This document shows positions 1 to 11,230 of a stretch of DNA of 64,000 nucleotides, one piece after another (positions within the stretch are counted from its first letter, which is position 1; every line of letters begins with the position of its first letter). The notes under the pieces were generated by a model, which was not told where the DNA came from, did no database searches, and was given only the letters and a program-made list of their open reading frames with translations. This DNA is from Callipepla californica brunnescens. Lineage: Eukaryota > Chordata > Aves > Galliformes > Odontophoridae. Where the stretch lies: NCBI GenBank assembly GCA_023055505.1, contig JALIRH010000001.1:13697467-13761466 (forward strand). The letters run 5' to 3'. Position numbers and translations under genes: made by a program.

Positions 1-272
1 CATACACAATACTTAATTCTGTCATGTGTGCTATAGCAAAATATCCCCATTACCTGTAGCATTCTTGGTGTCCTAATGGGACTGTTGTATTTAAGTAAAA
101 TAAAGCAGTGTTGTACGGGTGGTTGTTGCAGGTCGAGTGGGCACTGGAAAATTACAGTGCCACTGAAAATCAATATGTAAACAAAGGATGAAAATGAAAA
201 AGTCAGTGAATGTACTACTTGGACAACACATCTGATTCAGAAAAGCTGAAGAGAGATTTTAAATATCTGTAG
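1..272. other. Left edge, no supported gene
   Basis: AT-rich sequence. A small potential exon (132-176, after tgttgcag) has an open frame, but its phase does not fit the exon beginning near 273, so I do not join it to the putative gene. Confidence 0.4.
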
Positions 273-274
273 GC

Positions 275-1055
275 ATGGTGGACAAAGGTGATGAACAATA
301 CTTTGTTCACGTTGGAAACAAAATAAGCAACAAACGAACCTTTTATTTGACGAGGTCCTTGCTAGAGGCAAAGCAGTGGAGCATAGAACAAGAAAGGTAC
401 GTCCTGACGTAGTTTGGTTTGGGAGCATCTCATATTTGTTATTTGGAGTCAGCAGTTAATGGTCTGTAGCAGGGAAAGCATTGCACAACATTGAGTTTCA
501 CACAACAGGAATTGTTGATTTCTACCCAGAAGTCTTAAGATTAACCAGCTGGGGAGATCCGTGTTGATTTTTAACAAACCTTGGGATTTGCCAGCTACTG
601 GAGTATTCCAAGGAAACTGGCTTATTTACAACACGAAAAGAGGATCACTCAAGAAGGTAGGTCTTGCTAAATAAACGTGACTGATTTTCTCGTAAGATAC
701 AATATCTAGCTGCTGATTGTACCATGTTTTCACTAGGGTTTTTCCTTGAAATTTGAAGAAATTTGCCATGGTGAGGAGAGTGATTCAGAGGAGGACTGTG
801 TTGTCATCGTAGATATTAGTAGGAACCTTCTGTGCATTACACTGGCAGGTGCTTTACTGTGACCTTAGGACTTAATGGGAAATGAATAATCAGAATAATG
901 TAGAAATAAGTACAGCTCTTGCCTTATGACTCAGTGTTATGAAGTGGTTTTGTGTCTTTTCAGGAAAAATATGGACACTTCAGAGGGAATTTAAAGGAAG
1001 GAGAACTAAAAATATTTCTGAAGATGCAGAGCAAATTTCAGGATGGGAAGTTTAA
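275..1055 (+). CDS. Putative four-exon small gene of unknown function (150 codons)
   Basis: Assembled from exons 275-396, 530-656, 737-848 and 964-1055. The ATG at 275 has a strong context (G at -3 and +4). Splice sites: GAAAG|gtacgt, tacccag|AAG, AAGAAG|gtaggt, cactag|GGT, GGCAG|gtgctt, ttttcag|GAA. Phases 2, 0 and 1 join without a stop until TAA at 1053-1055, and AATAAA follows at 1474-1479. Recognisable strings: QYFVHVGNKISNKRTF in exon 1, FNKPWDLPATGVFQGNW in exon 2 and an acidic-then-hydrophobic SDSEEDCVVIVDIS in exon 3. Introns are only 133, 80 and 115 bp. No signal peptide or membrane helix is seen. I do not recognise the family. It is convergent with MET. It could also be a decayed gene or the 3' end of a longer one. 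Confidence 0.4.
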
Positions 1056-1473
1056 GGATGCCAAGATTAAGAAGTGCCTTAGAAAATATCTCCTCAGGGG
1101 GTGACTGCAGTATAAAGCAGCGATGCCTGAGTTAGTTTGGAATTTATCTGCATCTTATCTGAAGTCATACGTCCTTGCCTGCTGTTTTAATTTGAACAAA
1201 CTCAATTTCCAGACAGTAGCTCATATTATGCTATGAAGTTCATCTACATTAGCTTTTTTTTTTTTTTCTTTTAACGTGCCACTGTCTCTACACATTGATC
1301 AAAGGTTAATTTGCACTACAATCACATGCAGTAAAGTGAAACATCCAATCGCTAACTAGCCAGCCCACATTTAAGTGGATTTCTAGTCTCACACGGGAGC
1401 TCACTCTGGGCTTCCAGGTCTGTCTGGCGAGCAATGTGTGGTTTACTGATGCAAGGAGAGAAAGACAATTTAA

Positions 1474-1479
1474 AATAAA
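1474..1479 (+). terminator. Candidate poly(A) signal for the putative left-end gene
   Basis: AATAAA on the plus strand, about 420 bases past the TAA of the putative gene. Supportive but weak alone in such AT-rich sequence. Confidence 0.25.
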
Positions 1480-1716
1480 TTAAAATAGGAAAGCAGCTAC
1501 TGAGTTCTACTTAACTTTAATCAGACACTGTAGAGCTACCAATCAAGTACCTTGCTGTTTTGCTGTACTGCTTCTGTCATTTCTTTTGGTATTGACTCTG
1601 TAGGGCCAGAGCTCTGATAGTACTTCCAGCTATGTGGCAGGAGAAGCATTTGGAATGGCGAGTAGAGCCTTGTCCTTCCTACTTGCCCCTCTCTGTGGGA
1701 AGCACCTCCCTTCATC

Positions 1717-1800
1717 CTAGAATCATAGGGGTTGGAAGGGACCTCAAGAGATCATTGAGTCCAACCCCCCTGCCAAAGCAGGTTATCCTGACATCTTTCA
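1717..1800 (-). repeat. CR1 LINE 3'-end fragment
   Basis: Begins with tagaatcataggggttgg and continues aagggacctcaagagatc, then agtccaacccccctgcc: the reverse complement of the CR1 3' terminus, so the element lies on the minus strand. Short and 5'-truncated, as is usual for CR1. Confidence 0.85.
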
Positions 1801-2599
1801 ATACAAATCCTCACATTCCTGTGTGCTGTGGGAGGCATACTTCAATTTCTGAGATTGCCAAATATATATCAGATCTTAGGGCACTGAGAATTGCCTGCCA
1901 ATTTAGATCTATATTTGGGGGGAAGTTGGAGCAGTATCTGATCTTTGCAAACCTCCCAGCTCACTCTATCTTAAAGAACCTTAACAGTTAAAGCAAATAG
2001 GTTTATTCTAGAAGAGTTGAATGCTAAATCCTTACATTAAATCTTTACAGCAGTGTAGGGAAGACAGCTACAACAGGAAGAAAATTATAATGAAGTTTAA
2101 CTCTAGCACAAACTTTAGCTTGAGCTTCTTCCTAACTAACACAATCTTTTAGGCTGCAACGGGTATTCAAGAGAATGCCTCTGCAGCCCTTCACCATCTG
2201 TGGAAGTCCAATTTCTGTGGATATTTAGACTTTTTCAGTGACATTTCTAAGATTATCACAACATTATGTTTCACAACCATAATATACTTTAAATGTTTTT
2301 TAACATTTCACATCATAGTCTATGTTTATGACTACGCATGTCATAATTATCTGGATGTCAGGCTTGGTATTTAGAGTGGATTTTTTTGTGCTCTGTTTTA
2401 AGGTCCCATTTTACCATTGCATTCAGATCTGATCCAGGCTTGCTCCGTGGCTTCCCACTCTGCTTCTATTCTTGGGAGCTTTCTCAGCTTCTTTTTCCAT
2501 CCCACCCCCTCCAGGAATAGTCAGCTGTACATCTTGCTTTACGTAATTCAAATTCAGTTTTAGGTTTGCCTTTCTTTTGGCATGTTTTAGAAATTGTGA
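1801..2599. other. Non-coding flank
   Basis: No gene, RNA or repeat recognised. A 119-codon open frame over 1632-1991 runs through the CR1 fragment and is not a gene. Confidence 0.5.
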
Positions 2600-3034
2600 A
2601 GGCTGCTCTGAAAGTAAAGCCTCCTATTTTTATTAGGTTGGCCCACAGTGTCAGAGGCAGATGGTGGTATATAGCAGGGGAGGTTGAGAATTCTCACCAA
2701 TATTCTGTTACATTTTATTGCTGTGCAACAAGATGGCGGCAGAGGGGCAGTATGGCATTTGTCATGGAAGTGTGTACATAGCAAAAGCGTGTCACTGAGT
2801 TTTCCACATCACAGCAGCTGTGATGTGTGTGGCACCGGCACTGGTGCAGGTTTCTACAGGCAAGGCATGAAAGCTCTTGTTTATTACTGGTGAAAATGTA
2901 TAGCTAACAGTGGTGACTATGTATTGAAAAATGGAGTTTTGTAGCTGGGAATTTGCTCTGTTGAATAGCATCACTGTGCTCTTGGTTATAACTTCCATGG
3001 AAATAAATCTGAGGCATTACTTTTGAAACAACTG
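2600..3034 (+). mobile_element. Internally deleted mariner element (Galluhop type)
   Basis: The left end reads ggctgctctgaaagtaaag and the right end gaggcattacttttgaaac; reverse-complementing the right end gives an imperfect terminal inverted repeat with the left. The left interior (ggttggcccacagtgtcag; ttctgttacattttattgc) and right interior (ttttgtagctgggaatttg; cttccatggaaataaatc) match what I recall of the chicken mariner. At about 435 bp, against roughly 1.2 kb for a full copy, nearly all of the transposase gene is missing, so this is a non-autonomous remnant. Family identification is from memory. Confidence 0.75.
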
Positions 3035-4175
3035 ACATAGATAACCATGTTTCTTAGCTTCATCTTAAATGTAGACTGGTGGTTCACTTCACTGTTTGCA
3101 ACAGGACTTCCTTCTCCTACAGAGCAAAATGGACTCATTCAGAGTGGGATTATTTATTTGTGATACAGAATTTATATTCAGAGATAGGAATGCACAAAGA
3201 CAGTGAGAAAGAGCAAGTGCTGAGCTAACCAAAGGAAGGAAGCACAGTTTTGCCTTGTTAGCTGCTACTCCCACTTCAGCAGAGGTAGGGAGTTGAAGGC
3301 AGGCTCGGTGGGCTATAGTGGCAGCAGCAACTGAAAAGAGGTGGAGTCAACAAGATGATAAAGTGCCACACACTAAAATACCTAGATGGTTCTGAGCTGC
3401 ATTTTGGAAGAAGCAGTGCTTATGTAATCCAGGTTATGGGTTGATTTTCAGAGGTGCTAAAAATTGGATGTTTTGCTGATTCTGAAGTATGTAATCTTTC
3501 ACTCGCTGTGTAGGTGTCAGTTGGCTTCTCCCAGCACAGTTGTTATCTTTGCTATTTTAATACGTGAACCACTTAAAGGCTACAGTGTTAGTTTTTAAAA
3601 TCTTGTCTACTTGCCCACTTTTTTCTTCATCTGCCCTTTGCCTTCTTGAATGTGTTGTTTGATAAAGTTGTCAGACTTGGAAAAGCACTTCAACCAAAAT
3701 TCTGATGATGGAATCCTGATTTCCTTCTGAAGCACAGAAATGGAGCACTGTTGAATAAAGGTTATTGGCTACTTATAAACATCTTTTATTACAGAATACC
3801 TTAATAATTTGATTACTATTTATTTCACTATGGTGAAGTAAAACAGCATTCTGAAAGTATTCGTGCAGTTAGTGTTAGATATATTGCCATTATCAATCAA
3901 TTTCAAGGGTTAAAATTACAGCATCAAAGCTTGCAGGAAAAATGCAAGGCTACTTGAAATCCTTTTCTATAGCATTTGTGGAAAAGGTTTCTAATTTAAA
4001 CACTTGTTTGTGCTACTAATTTTCTAAGAAATTATATTACAGCCTTGTGCTTTGGCAGGATTTTGGAAAGATATATATGTAACATGCATATATGTTAGCA
4101 TGCTGTTTTTCAAAGACACGTACATTAACTATATATAGCTACACATACAACTAGAGGGCTTCAAGAACATTGTGC
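3035..4175. other. Non-coding flank
   Basis: AT-rich flank between the mariner remnant and a CR1 copy. No gene or recognisable repeat seen. Confidence 0.5.
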
Positions 4176-4812
4176 GTACTTGCAGCCTGGCAGGCCAACA
4201 ATATCCTGGGTTGCATGAAAAAAGGGGTGGCCAGCAGGGAGAGGGGTGGGATGATCTCCCTCTACTCAGCTCTTGTGAGGTCTCATCTGGAGTACTGTGT
4301 CCAGGCCTGGGGCTCCAGCACGAGAAGGATGCAGAGCTCTTGGAATGGGTCCAGAGTAGCACCACTTAAATGATCGCAGGGCTGGAGCACCTCTCCTATG
4401 AAGAAAGGTTGAGGGAACTGGGATTGTTTAGCTTGGAGAAGAGAAGGCTCTGAGCAGACCTCATTGTGGCCTTCCAGTACTTGAAGGGAACACATAAGCA
4501 GGAGTGGGAATGACTGTTTATATGCATTGATAGCGACAGGACAAGGAGGAATGATTTAAAACTAGCACCAGGGAGATTTAGGCCAGATGTTATGAGTTTT
4601 TCACTCAGAAGGTGGTGATGCACTGGAGCAGGTTGCCCAGAGAGGTTGTGGATGCCCCATTCCCTGGGGGCATTCAAGGCAAGGCTAGGTGTGGCTCTGG
4701 GCAGCCTGGAATAGTAGTTAGCGACTCTGCCCATGGCAGGAGGGTTGGAACTAGATGATCTTTGAGTTCCTTTTCAACCCAGGCCATTCTAGGATTCTTT
4801 GATTATGATATG
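4176..4812 (+). repeat. CR1 LINE, 3' end of ORF2 plus tail
   Basis: Sense CR1: cagcctggcaggccaacaat, then agtactgtgtccaggcctgg, ggagcacctctcctatgaag, ttccagtacttgaagggaa and the terminal ccattctaggattctttgat. Frame-disrupted and 5'-truncated; it retains about 630 bp. The short open frames here (for example 4170-4373 and 4396-4734) are CR1 remnants or shadows, not host genes. Confidence 0.93.
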
Positions 4813-5251
4813 ATAAATTGCAAAAGGATTTAAAAAGAATAATCAGGGAACTGAAAAATGTGAGCAGTTAAATCTGGTTAGTTTATCAACAGAAAACTTA
4901 AATGCTTGAGTTTTATGTGATCAGAAGGTTGCTAATAGGACGTTTTGGTATAGAAGAGTATTACATGACCGGAAATTGCAACAGGACACTTTCAAGCTAC
5001 AAGCAAACATAAATTTTACTTGTCAGAATACTTGATTACTGGGACAATTTAGACAAAGTAGCACTGGGTCTAGCAAATTTAGAGCAAGTATTTAATGCTT
5101 TTCTAAAAGAAAAGTTCTAAAGTCCAGAAAGGAATTAAGTCTATGTCCTGTGTAGTAGAAGAAGATAGCAAGGAGAATCCTGAAGCAATCCCCCCATGAT
5201 GTTGTAGGGTATGATTCTGTTAACTATTTTACTCGCTCTCCTGCTTGGCAG

Positions 5252-5349
5252 CTGATGGAGAAAAACCTCAAGTAGCACTCAAGAAGCTCCACAGAGAGCC
5301 GGAGAAGAGAAAGCTGAAGCACAACAAACTCAAGTGGAAGGGGGTTTGA
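5252..5349 (+). CDS. Possible lone terminal coding exon, unknown
   Basis: A pyrimidine-rich acceptor (ctctcctgcttggcag) is followed by a 31-codon Lys-rich open frame (DGEKPQVALKKLH at the start, LKHNKLKWKGV at the end) and TGA at 5347-5349. The exon-like shape and charged composition are suggestive, but no upstream exon could be linked to it. I do not recognise it, and chance is a real possibility. Confidence 0.15.
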
Positions 5350-8300
5350 CTGCTAAAAGGGAGTGAAGAAAAAGCACCAGGGAAGTTACTGAAGTTTAAA
5401 TGGGTATTAACAGATTAGAGATCAGGGTCAAATAGAAGGCCTGTGAATATGAGAGCATTTAAAATGAAATTTGAGGTTTTCTTAATGCTTCATTTGTAAA
5501 CACCTGAGTCTGAGCTGTTGACCCTGGGCTCCCATTACATCAACAGGGATATATAAGCATACCAGGAGTGAGATTCATTTGAAGTAGTTAAGATGCTTGC
5601 TTTAGGATAAGATTATTGGTTCTAATGAGATATCTAGTTTGGATCTAGATATCTAAAAAAGGGGGCCTACATTACAAGAGCTGAATCTCCTTCCAGTGTT
5701 AAAAGATTAGGGGCAAGAAGGTGACGGCTGTGACATGGGGGACTTAAGCTGAGAGAAAAGCAAAACCAAGAGCTGAAGTTACAAGGCTAATTAAAGGGAG
5801 AAAAGATGACAGTTAATTCACCATTCTTCTATGCTCCTTGGGGAACTCATGCTCAAGATAAATCCATGCTTATTCATGAAAGACTTTGTAACAGTTTCTA
5901 TTTTCTCTAGAATAACTCTAGCTTGAGCATCGGGAATGCTTTATTGGTAGCTATGAATAATACAGAGGTAGATCAGGGTTAGCAAAGCATGAGGAGTTCA
6001 GGATTACGAGGTGGGAGAATCAAAGCATGAGGATTCTGCGTTCAATAACAGTTGAAGAGAGCTCTAATTGCATGCATGAAAACATCTCTGAGATTTCTCA
6101 AATATTAATCAGTCCAACTCTTCTTTGGTGTACAGCATTTGTTCTCCTGTACTCCATACCCAGATATGTTGGGAAATGAAGGGAGAACCAGTAGAAAGCA
6201 AGTAAAACTGAGGGAAGCAAAGGAACTGAAACACCGCTCTCCTCAGCCATTATCTTCTTGTAGGCATAGAGCAGCCAACAGATTTTGAAAAGCTCTATGG
6301 GAAAGCACATAAATTCCTTTCCTTCCCTCTCACTGAGCCTGGTTCCTGTTTATATTTTAGCTTTCCCTTCTGGAAAAAAAAAAAAAAAAAAAAAAGAAAG
6401 TGTGGTATTCTAAATAGATTTATTTATAATGGGGCATTGTTTAGCAATTTTATTTTTCAACAGGAAATGGTAAATGTGCTAGATTGTATAATGAGGTCGA
6501 GATTCACTGAAGGAGTCCAAACTCCTTTTCTCTTCCTCTGTAGAGTGAATTTCTTAAGATGATAAAATCTCAGTTAAGATAAACTGCTCAAGAAAATATG
6601 ATGGCTGAGATATTCTGTGCCTGCGTAGCTCTAAAAACAATGCTCTTTCTTGCTTCCTAACAGTGTGGGGCCTTAATTTTTGTTCTGGTGTCATCTAGTG
6701 AAAAATATACTTATTGGAAGAGCTTGATGCAAAAAAAGCATTAAAAAAAAAAAAAAGAGAGAAATGCATAGCACTAGAAGGGTTTGCTCTCTGGTGCTGT
6801 TAAAGTAAAAACCACTGTCTTTGAACATAAGCAGCTCTTCACAGCATCTCAGAGGATATCCCAGTCAGTTAAGAAAATAATAAAGGAGTCCTTAAAAGCA
6901 GTTACTATGTTGTGTATCAATAGAGTCTCACACACCTATTAAAATATTTTTCTTCTCTGCATTGTTTTGTGGAAGAATATAAGTTGTCTACAGTGGGTAT
7001 GTAAACTCCATACAGTAGAATGTACCGTAGAGCACAAGAGCTTTTTGCTTGGGACATCCAGCATCTCTTACTGAATGATACAGTGATGCCATGAAAACAC
7101 CTCATATGTAAAAGCAATTCTGAGGGCATTATCCTTCCATTTTCCTTTACCTGAAGTACTCTAACATATACCTGTAATTGCATTGTTCTCAGTTTAATAG
7201 CACTCTGGAAACTGGGAGGTCTCTATGTGACTGCGAGAGTAAGGATTACCCACCTGGATTCTGGAATTAACAGAAGCCATGAGCCATATTGGCTAAAACT
7301 AGATCATCAGAAATCAAGGAAAGAGGCTACAACTGGGTGTGTGTGCACAAAGGCAAGCACAACTTTTACATGTTTATGTGTTGTTTTTTTAGGTAACATT
7401 TGACTTAAAAATACTTTCTTGTTTGGAGGCCTATTTTACACAGAATTCACTTGTATAGTGGTGCAGAGATCTACTGTGAGAGCACAATTAATACCACAGG
7501 CATAACAACATTCAATGCAGGAATTATCCATCACTGTGTTTTGTGCTTGTTTTGTATTTCACTCCAGGCCCCTTCATAGGCTTATTGAGTGTAGAATTTA
7601 TTTAACAGTTTAGATGGAACAAATCCATCAAAGCATTTCCACTATTGATTATGTCTACAGCAAACTGATTTTTGATAATAACTTTACCTCTTCCTGAGAA
7701 GTATGTAACAAGCAGAAAAACGACGGCTTTTCTATTGTAGTAAATTGTGATACAGGAACAATTAAGACACAGGAAGAATGTGGCTTACATGTACAAAAGC
7801 CCTCTGACAGGAGCTTAATGCAATACGAGAGGAAACACATCCCATTGTAGTGCTCCCCTCAGGAAATAATCTTTTTGTCAAGTAAGATAACTCAGAAGAA
7901 AAATAACACAAAAAGATTAAAAGTCTGCTTACACTATTTTCAAGATACACATACAGGAGAAAAACATGGTGACTGAAGAAGTGTCACCTCTGGCTCCTTA
8001 ATGCACAATTCATGTGAGTTTATTGGCAATTGTTGGCCCTTGGAAGCAGTGAAATCACTTCTGATAAATTCATCAGGAACATCAATAACCATGAAGAAGA
8101 AAAAGTTTACTCACCAGCTCTACAGCAGGGTCTCTGGCTATAGAACACTCCTTCTCAAGGAATAGCCCTCATCCAAAAGAGGCTCTTCCTTTGGAGGCTG
8201 GCCCTTAAACGAGCCCAGGGAGGGGTGGACCCTGGGTTGGGCGGACTCCTGCAGTCAGGTGTGAAGCACAGGTGAATTGCTTGCACCTGGGCCAGGCATT

Positions 8301-10935
8301 CCCTTCACCAGATGCTTAATCATCAGTTCTGTCCTCACATAACTGTTTCCTTACGGCAATGGAAAGTGTTAAAACCAGAAATGTGTTTGGTAGTATCTAA
8401 TATCGCACTGAAGATTTTTGATATGTGTATGAACTATTCTGAACTATAAAAAATATTGATTCTTATTCTGGAAATGGTACAAACTTGTAGTCCATGTGTC
8501 TTGTAGGCAGTTTTATGCTTTTTAGAGAATAATGCTTGCTGTTTCCATACTTTAACACCTATTGCTGCTGTTCTAATGATACCCCTGGCTGGTACAGCTC
8601 ATTAGCCTGAAGGAAACCCTCATGTACTTTCCCTCCAGATGGTAAGCTCAGGCTTATTGCAGTCTATGGAAAGTTAATGCAAACACAGTGCACTACTTCC
8701 TTCCTCAACAGAAGATTGTGAACTTCTGTTTTAAGTCTCTCATATTGGATAAAGATATACGGCAAAAAAAGGATCTCATCCCTGTTGTGATCACTAGGGT
8801 GAGATAACAAAGAGATACCAAGTGAAGCATCGTGTCCAAAGCTGTAAGGTAACATTATCCAGCATGCTGGAAAGGAGTCTCTGTTTTGAGTACAAAATTT
8901 TTGTGGCTCTCAAATAAAAAGTCATTTTTAGGGAGAAAAAAAAAAAAAAAAGGAGAACATCAAGGAGTTTTTGTAAGCGCTTAAAGTATGACACAAGAGA
9001 AGTCAAAAATCTTTCATGAAAATTTGATGTTGACAGGTTGGTGGCAGGATGTGAGACCTTGATAACCTATGAAAAACACAGAATGCTAACAGGCAGGAGG
9101 TGGTGAGACACAGATGGAGTGCTGCTCTGTGTACTCCTTGCTGACATGATGACACAAAAAACTGTTTCTTGGCCTAGCTGGGTGTGTTTGCAGACCTGAT
9201 GTATCTGAGTCCGACTTCCTCACACATCCCAGCACTGTGCCGGATGTTGTATTTTGGCTGTTACCTCTTGTAGCTCGTGATGGTTGGACCTGTTTGTTCA
9301 TTTCTGGCAGTTTTTAAGTCTCCATCACTGCTTATTTCTTCCTGAGTTTGACGCTAAGTTGTAGTTACAACCTTTTCTGAGTCACACCAGATTGCTGCTG
9401 CCACCATTTTTTCCTGCCTTGTGTCTGGGGACGTTCTTGCCAGCCCAGAAAGGATGAAAAGAAATTGGAAAGGAATGGGAAAATGAGAGAGTGGGTATGG
9501 AGGAGGGGAGCAACAGATCTTATGCCATTTTCTTTCTTTTGAGCCTACTGACCTTGCACTTTCTGGGCAATACAGCTTACCTCTGATCACAGGCTTCCAT
9601 AGGGAAGGATTTTTCAAAAGGGGCTATTAGCACAGCCCTCTTAGCCTGGGAGAGGTGGGATTTTATAACATGTGCAATGGAGGAGCTAGTGGAGCACCAG
9701 ACTGTGACCAGCCCTGCAAGTCACTGCCTTGGGGCTGCTGCTGCCCTGGGTGTCAGGTGGGAGGGAAAGGGTGAAATGAGCCAAGTCTAAGGCTGCCCCA
9801 GAGGGTTTTGTGTTATGTATTAGAATTTCTGTGAGCCAAGCAAAGCAAAACAAAAGAAAAACCAAAACAAATAGTGAAGTTGTTAGAATGGGTGTGGGTA
9901 GAGTAATTCCCCTAATGTCAGGAAAGGAACTGATGAACACAGAGAGGAATTTCACTCTTGACTAAACTGCAAAATCCCAGGGATGCACTCCTGTTTTTGG
10001 TGGCGTAGCAATCTGTTTGCCCAATGTCATCTGGGACGTACCTTGCTCTGTTTCATGTGGATTAAAGATTAGAGACACCAGGCTGAGGATGCAGAGACCC
10101 ACGGTGAAACATGAGTCCTTGGGGCAGAAAGGAGTCTGAGGCAATTGGCATGGAGATCTCAATCTCTTCCTGCTGCAGGACATACAGCCTTTATTTTAGG
10201 CTCTCTTTCATAGTATAAGGGAATCTGTGCTGAGAGCTGACAAGGAACATACAGTGAGTGAGCACTGAGTGCCAAGAACAATGCCAGATGCTCTGTGAAG
10301 ACTACAGAATTTTGGGAAAAGAAAGCCGAGCCAGGGTTCCCTGTGCCTGAAAGGGAATAGTTTCTAATAATAGGAAACACTGAATCAGTCAGAGAGATGG
10401 TATGTCTTAAATGAAGCATGAAGCATAAAATCGGGTGACGGCAAAATCTGAGCGTCTCTGTGAAACTGCTACTTCTGCAAGGACTCCTCACGGGGCTGGG
10501 CACCATCCAGCTGGTCGAGGTGAGCAGTTCCAAGTGAGCTCTTCATACTTTGCACACGGTCAGAAGAGAGTTAATGGCTTAAATTTCTCTGATAAAAGGT
10601 GATTCATTTCCACCTGTGAGGGCTGTATTTAGCAGATCCTAACCAGATGCTACACTACAGAAAATGAAGTGGTTTCTTTCTTTCTTTTTTCTTTCTGTTT
10701 TTGCTCATCGGTAGCCATATATATGAACTTAGTAAAAAGCCATGAAGGACATCCAGAGATTCTTATCCAAACTATTTTAGAGCATATTATAAAGATACCA
10801 TCTAAAGACAGCAATAATCGTTGCAGTGTAATTGCCTTGAAGCACCAGCAGTCTAGAAATCTGAGAACCATTGTTGACGTAGGGCTTTGCTTTACCTCAG
10901 TCAATTCACAGCAACAGTACTGATCGAATACATTT
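5350..10935. other. Non-coding flank
   Basis: No supported gene. It contains a poly-A tract at about 6374-6397, a shorter one at 8937-8951, and the GC-richer block listed separately at about 8110-8330. Open frames of 60-124 codons occur on the minus strand (for example 10159-10533), but none shows splice context, conserved motifs or protein-like composition. Confidence 0.5.
8110..8330. repeat. Unclassified GC-richer block, possible old repeat
   Basis: A locally GC-rich stretch (ggctggcccttaaacgagcc; ggtggaccctgggttgggcg; cacctgggccaggcattccc) bounded by AT-rich sequence. It reads like a dispersed repeat or LTR piece, but I cannot name a family and see no terminal repeats. Confidence 0.25.
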
Positions 10936-11230
10936 ATAGAATCATAGAATTGTTTGAGTTAGAAGGGGCCATAAAGGTCATCTAGTCCAGCTCTCCTGCA
11001 GTGAGCAGGGACACCTGCAGCTACATCAGGTTGCTCAGAGCCCCATCCAGACTGGCCTTCAGTGTGTCCAAGGATGGTGCATCCCTCATGTCTCTGGGCA
11101 ACTTGTCCCAGTGTTTCTCTACCCTTATCATAAATAAAAACCAACACCTTTTTCTTATGTTCAGTCCAAATCTCCCCTTTCTCTTAGTGTGAAACCATTT
11201 CAAACAATTTGCTCTTGTTTAGTAGTAGTC
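10936..11230 (-). repeat. CR1 LINE 3' fragment
   Basis: Starts atagaatcatagaattgttt, then ggtcatctagtccagctctc, ggttgctcagagccccatcc and tctctgggcaacttgtccca: reverse complement of the CR1 3' end, so the element is on the minus strand. Overlapping short open frames (10959-11203) are derived from it. Confidence 0.92.

Noticed and set aside
132..176. Possible small exon upstream of the putative left-end gene
   Set aside because: Its open frames cannot join in phase to the exon starting near 273.
4170..4734. Cluster of overlapping open frames
   Set aside because: They fall wholly inside a CR1 LINE copy and are its remnants or shadows.
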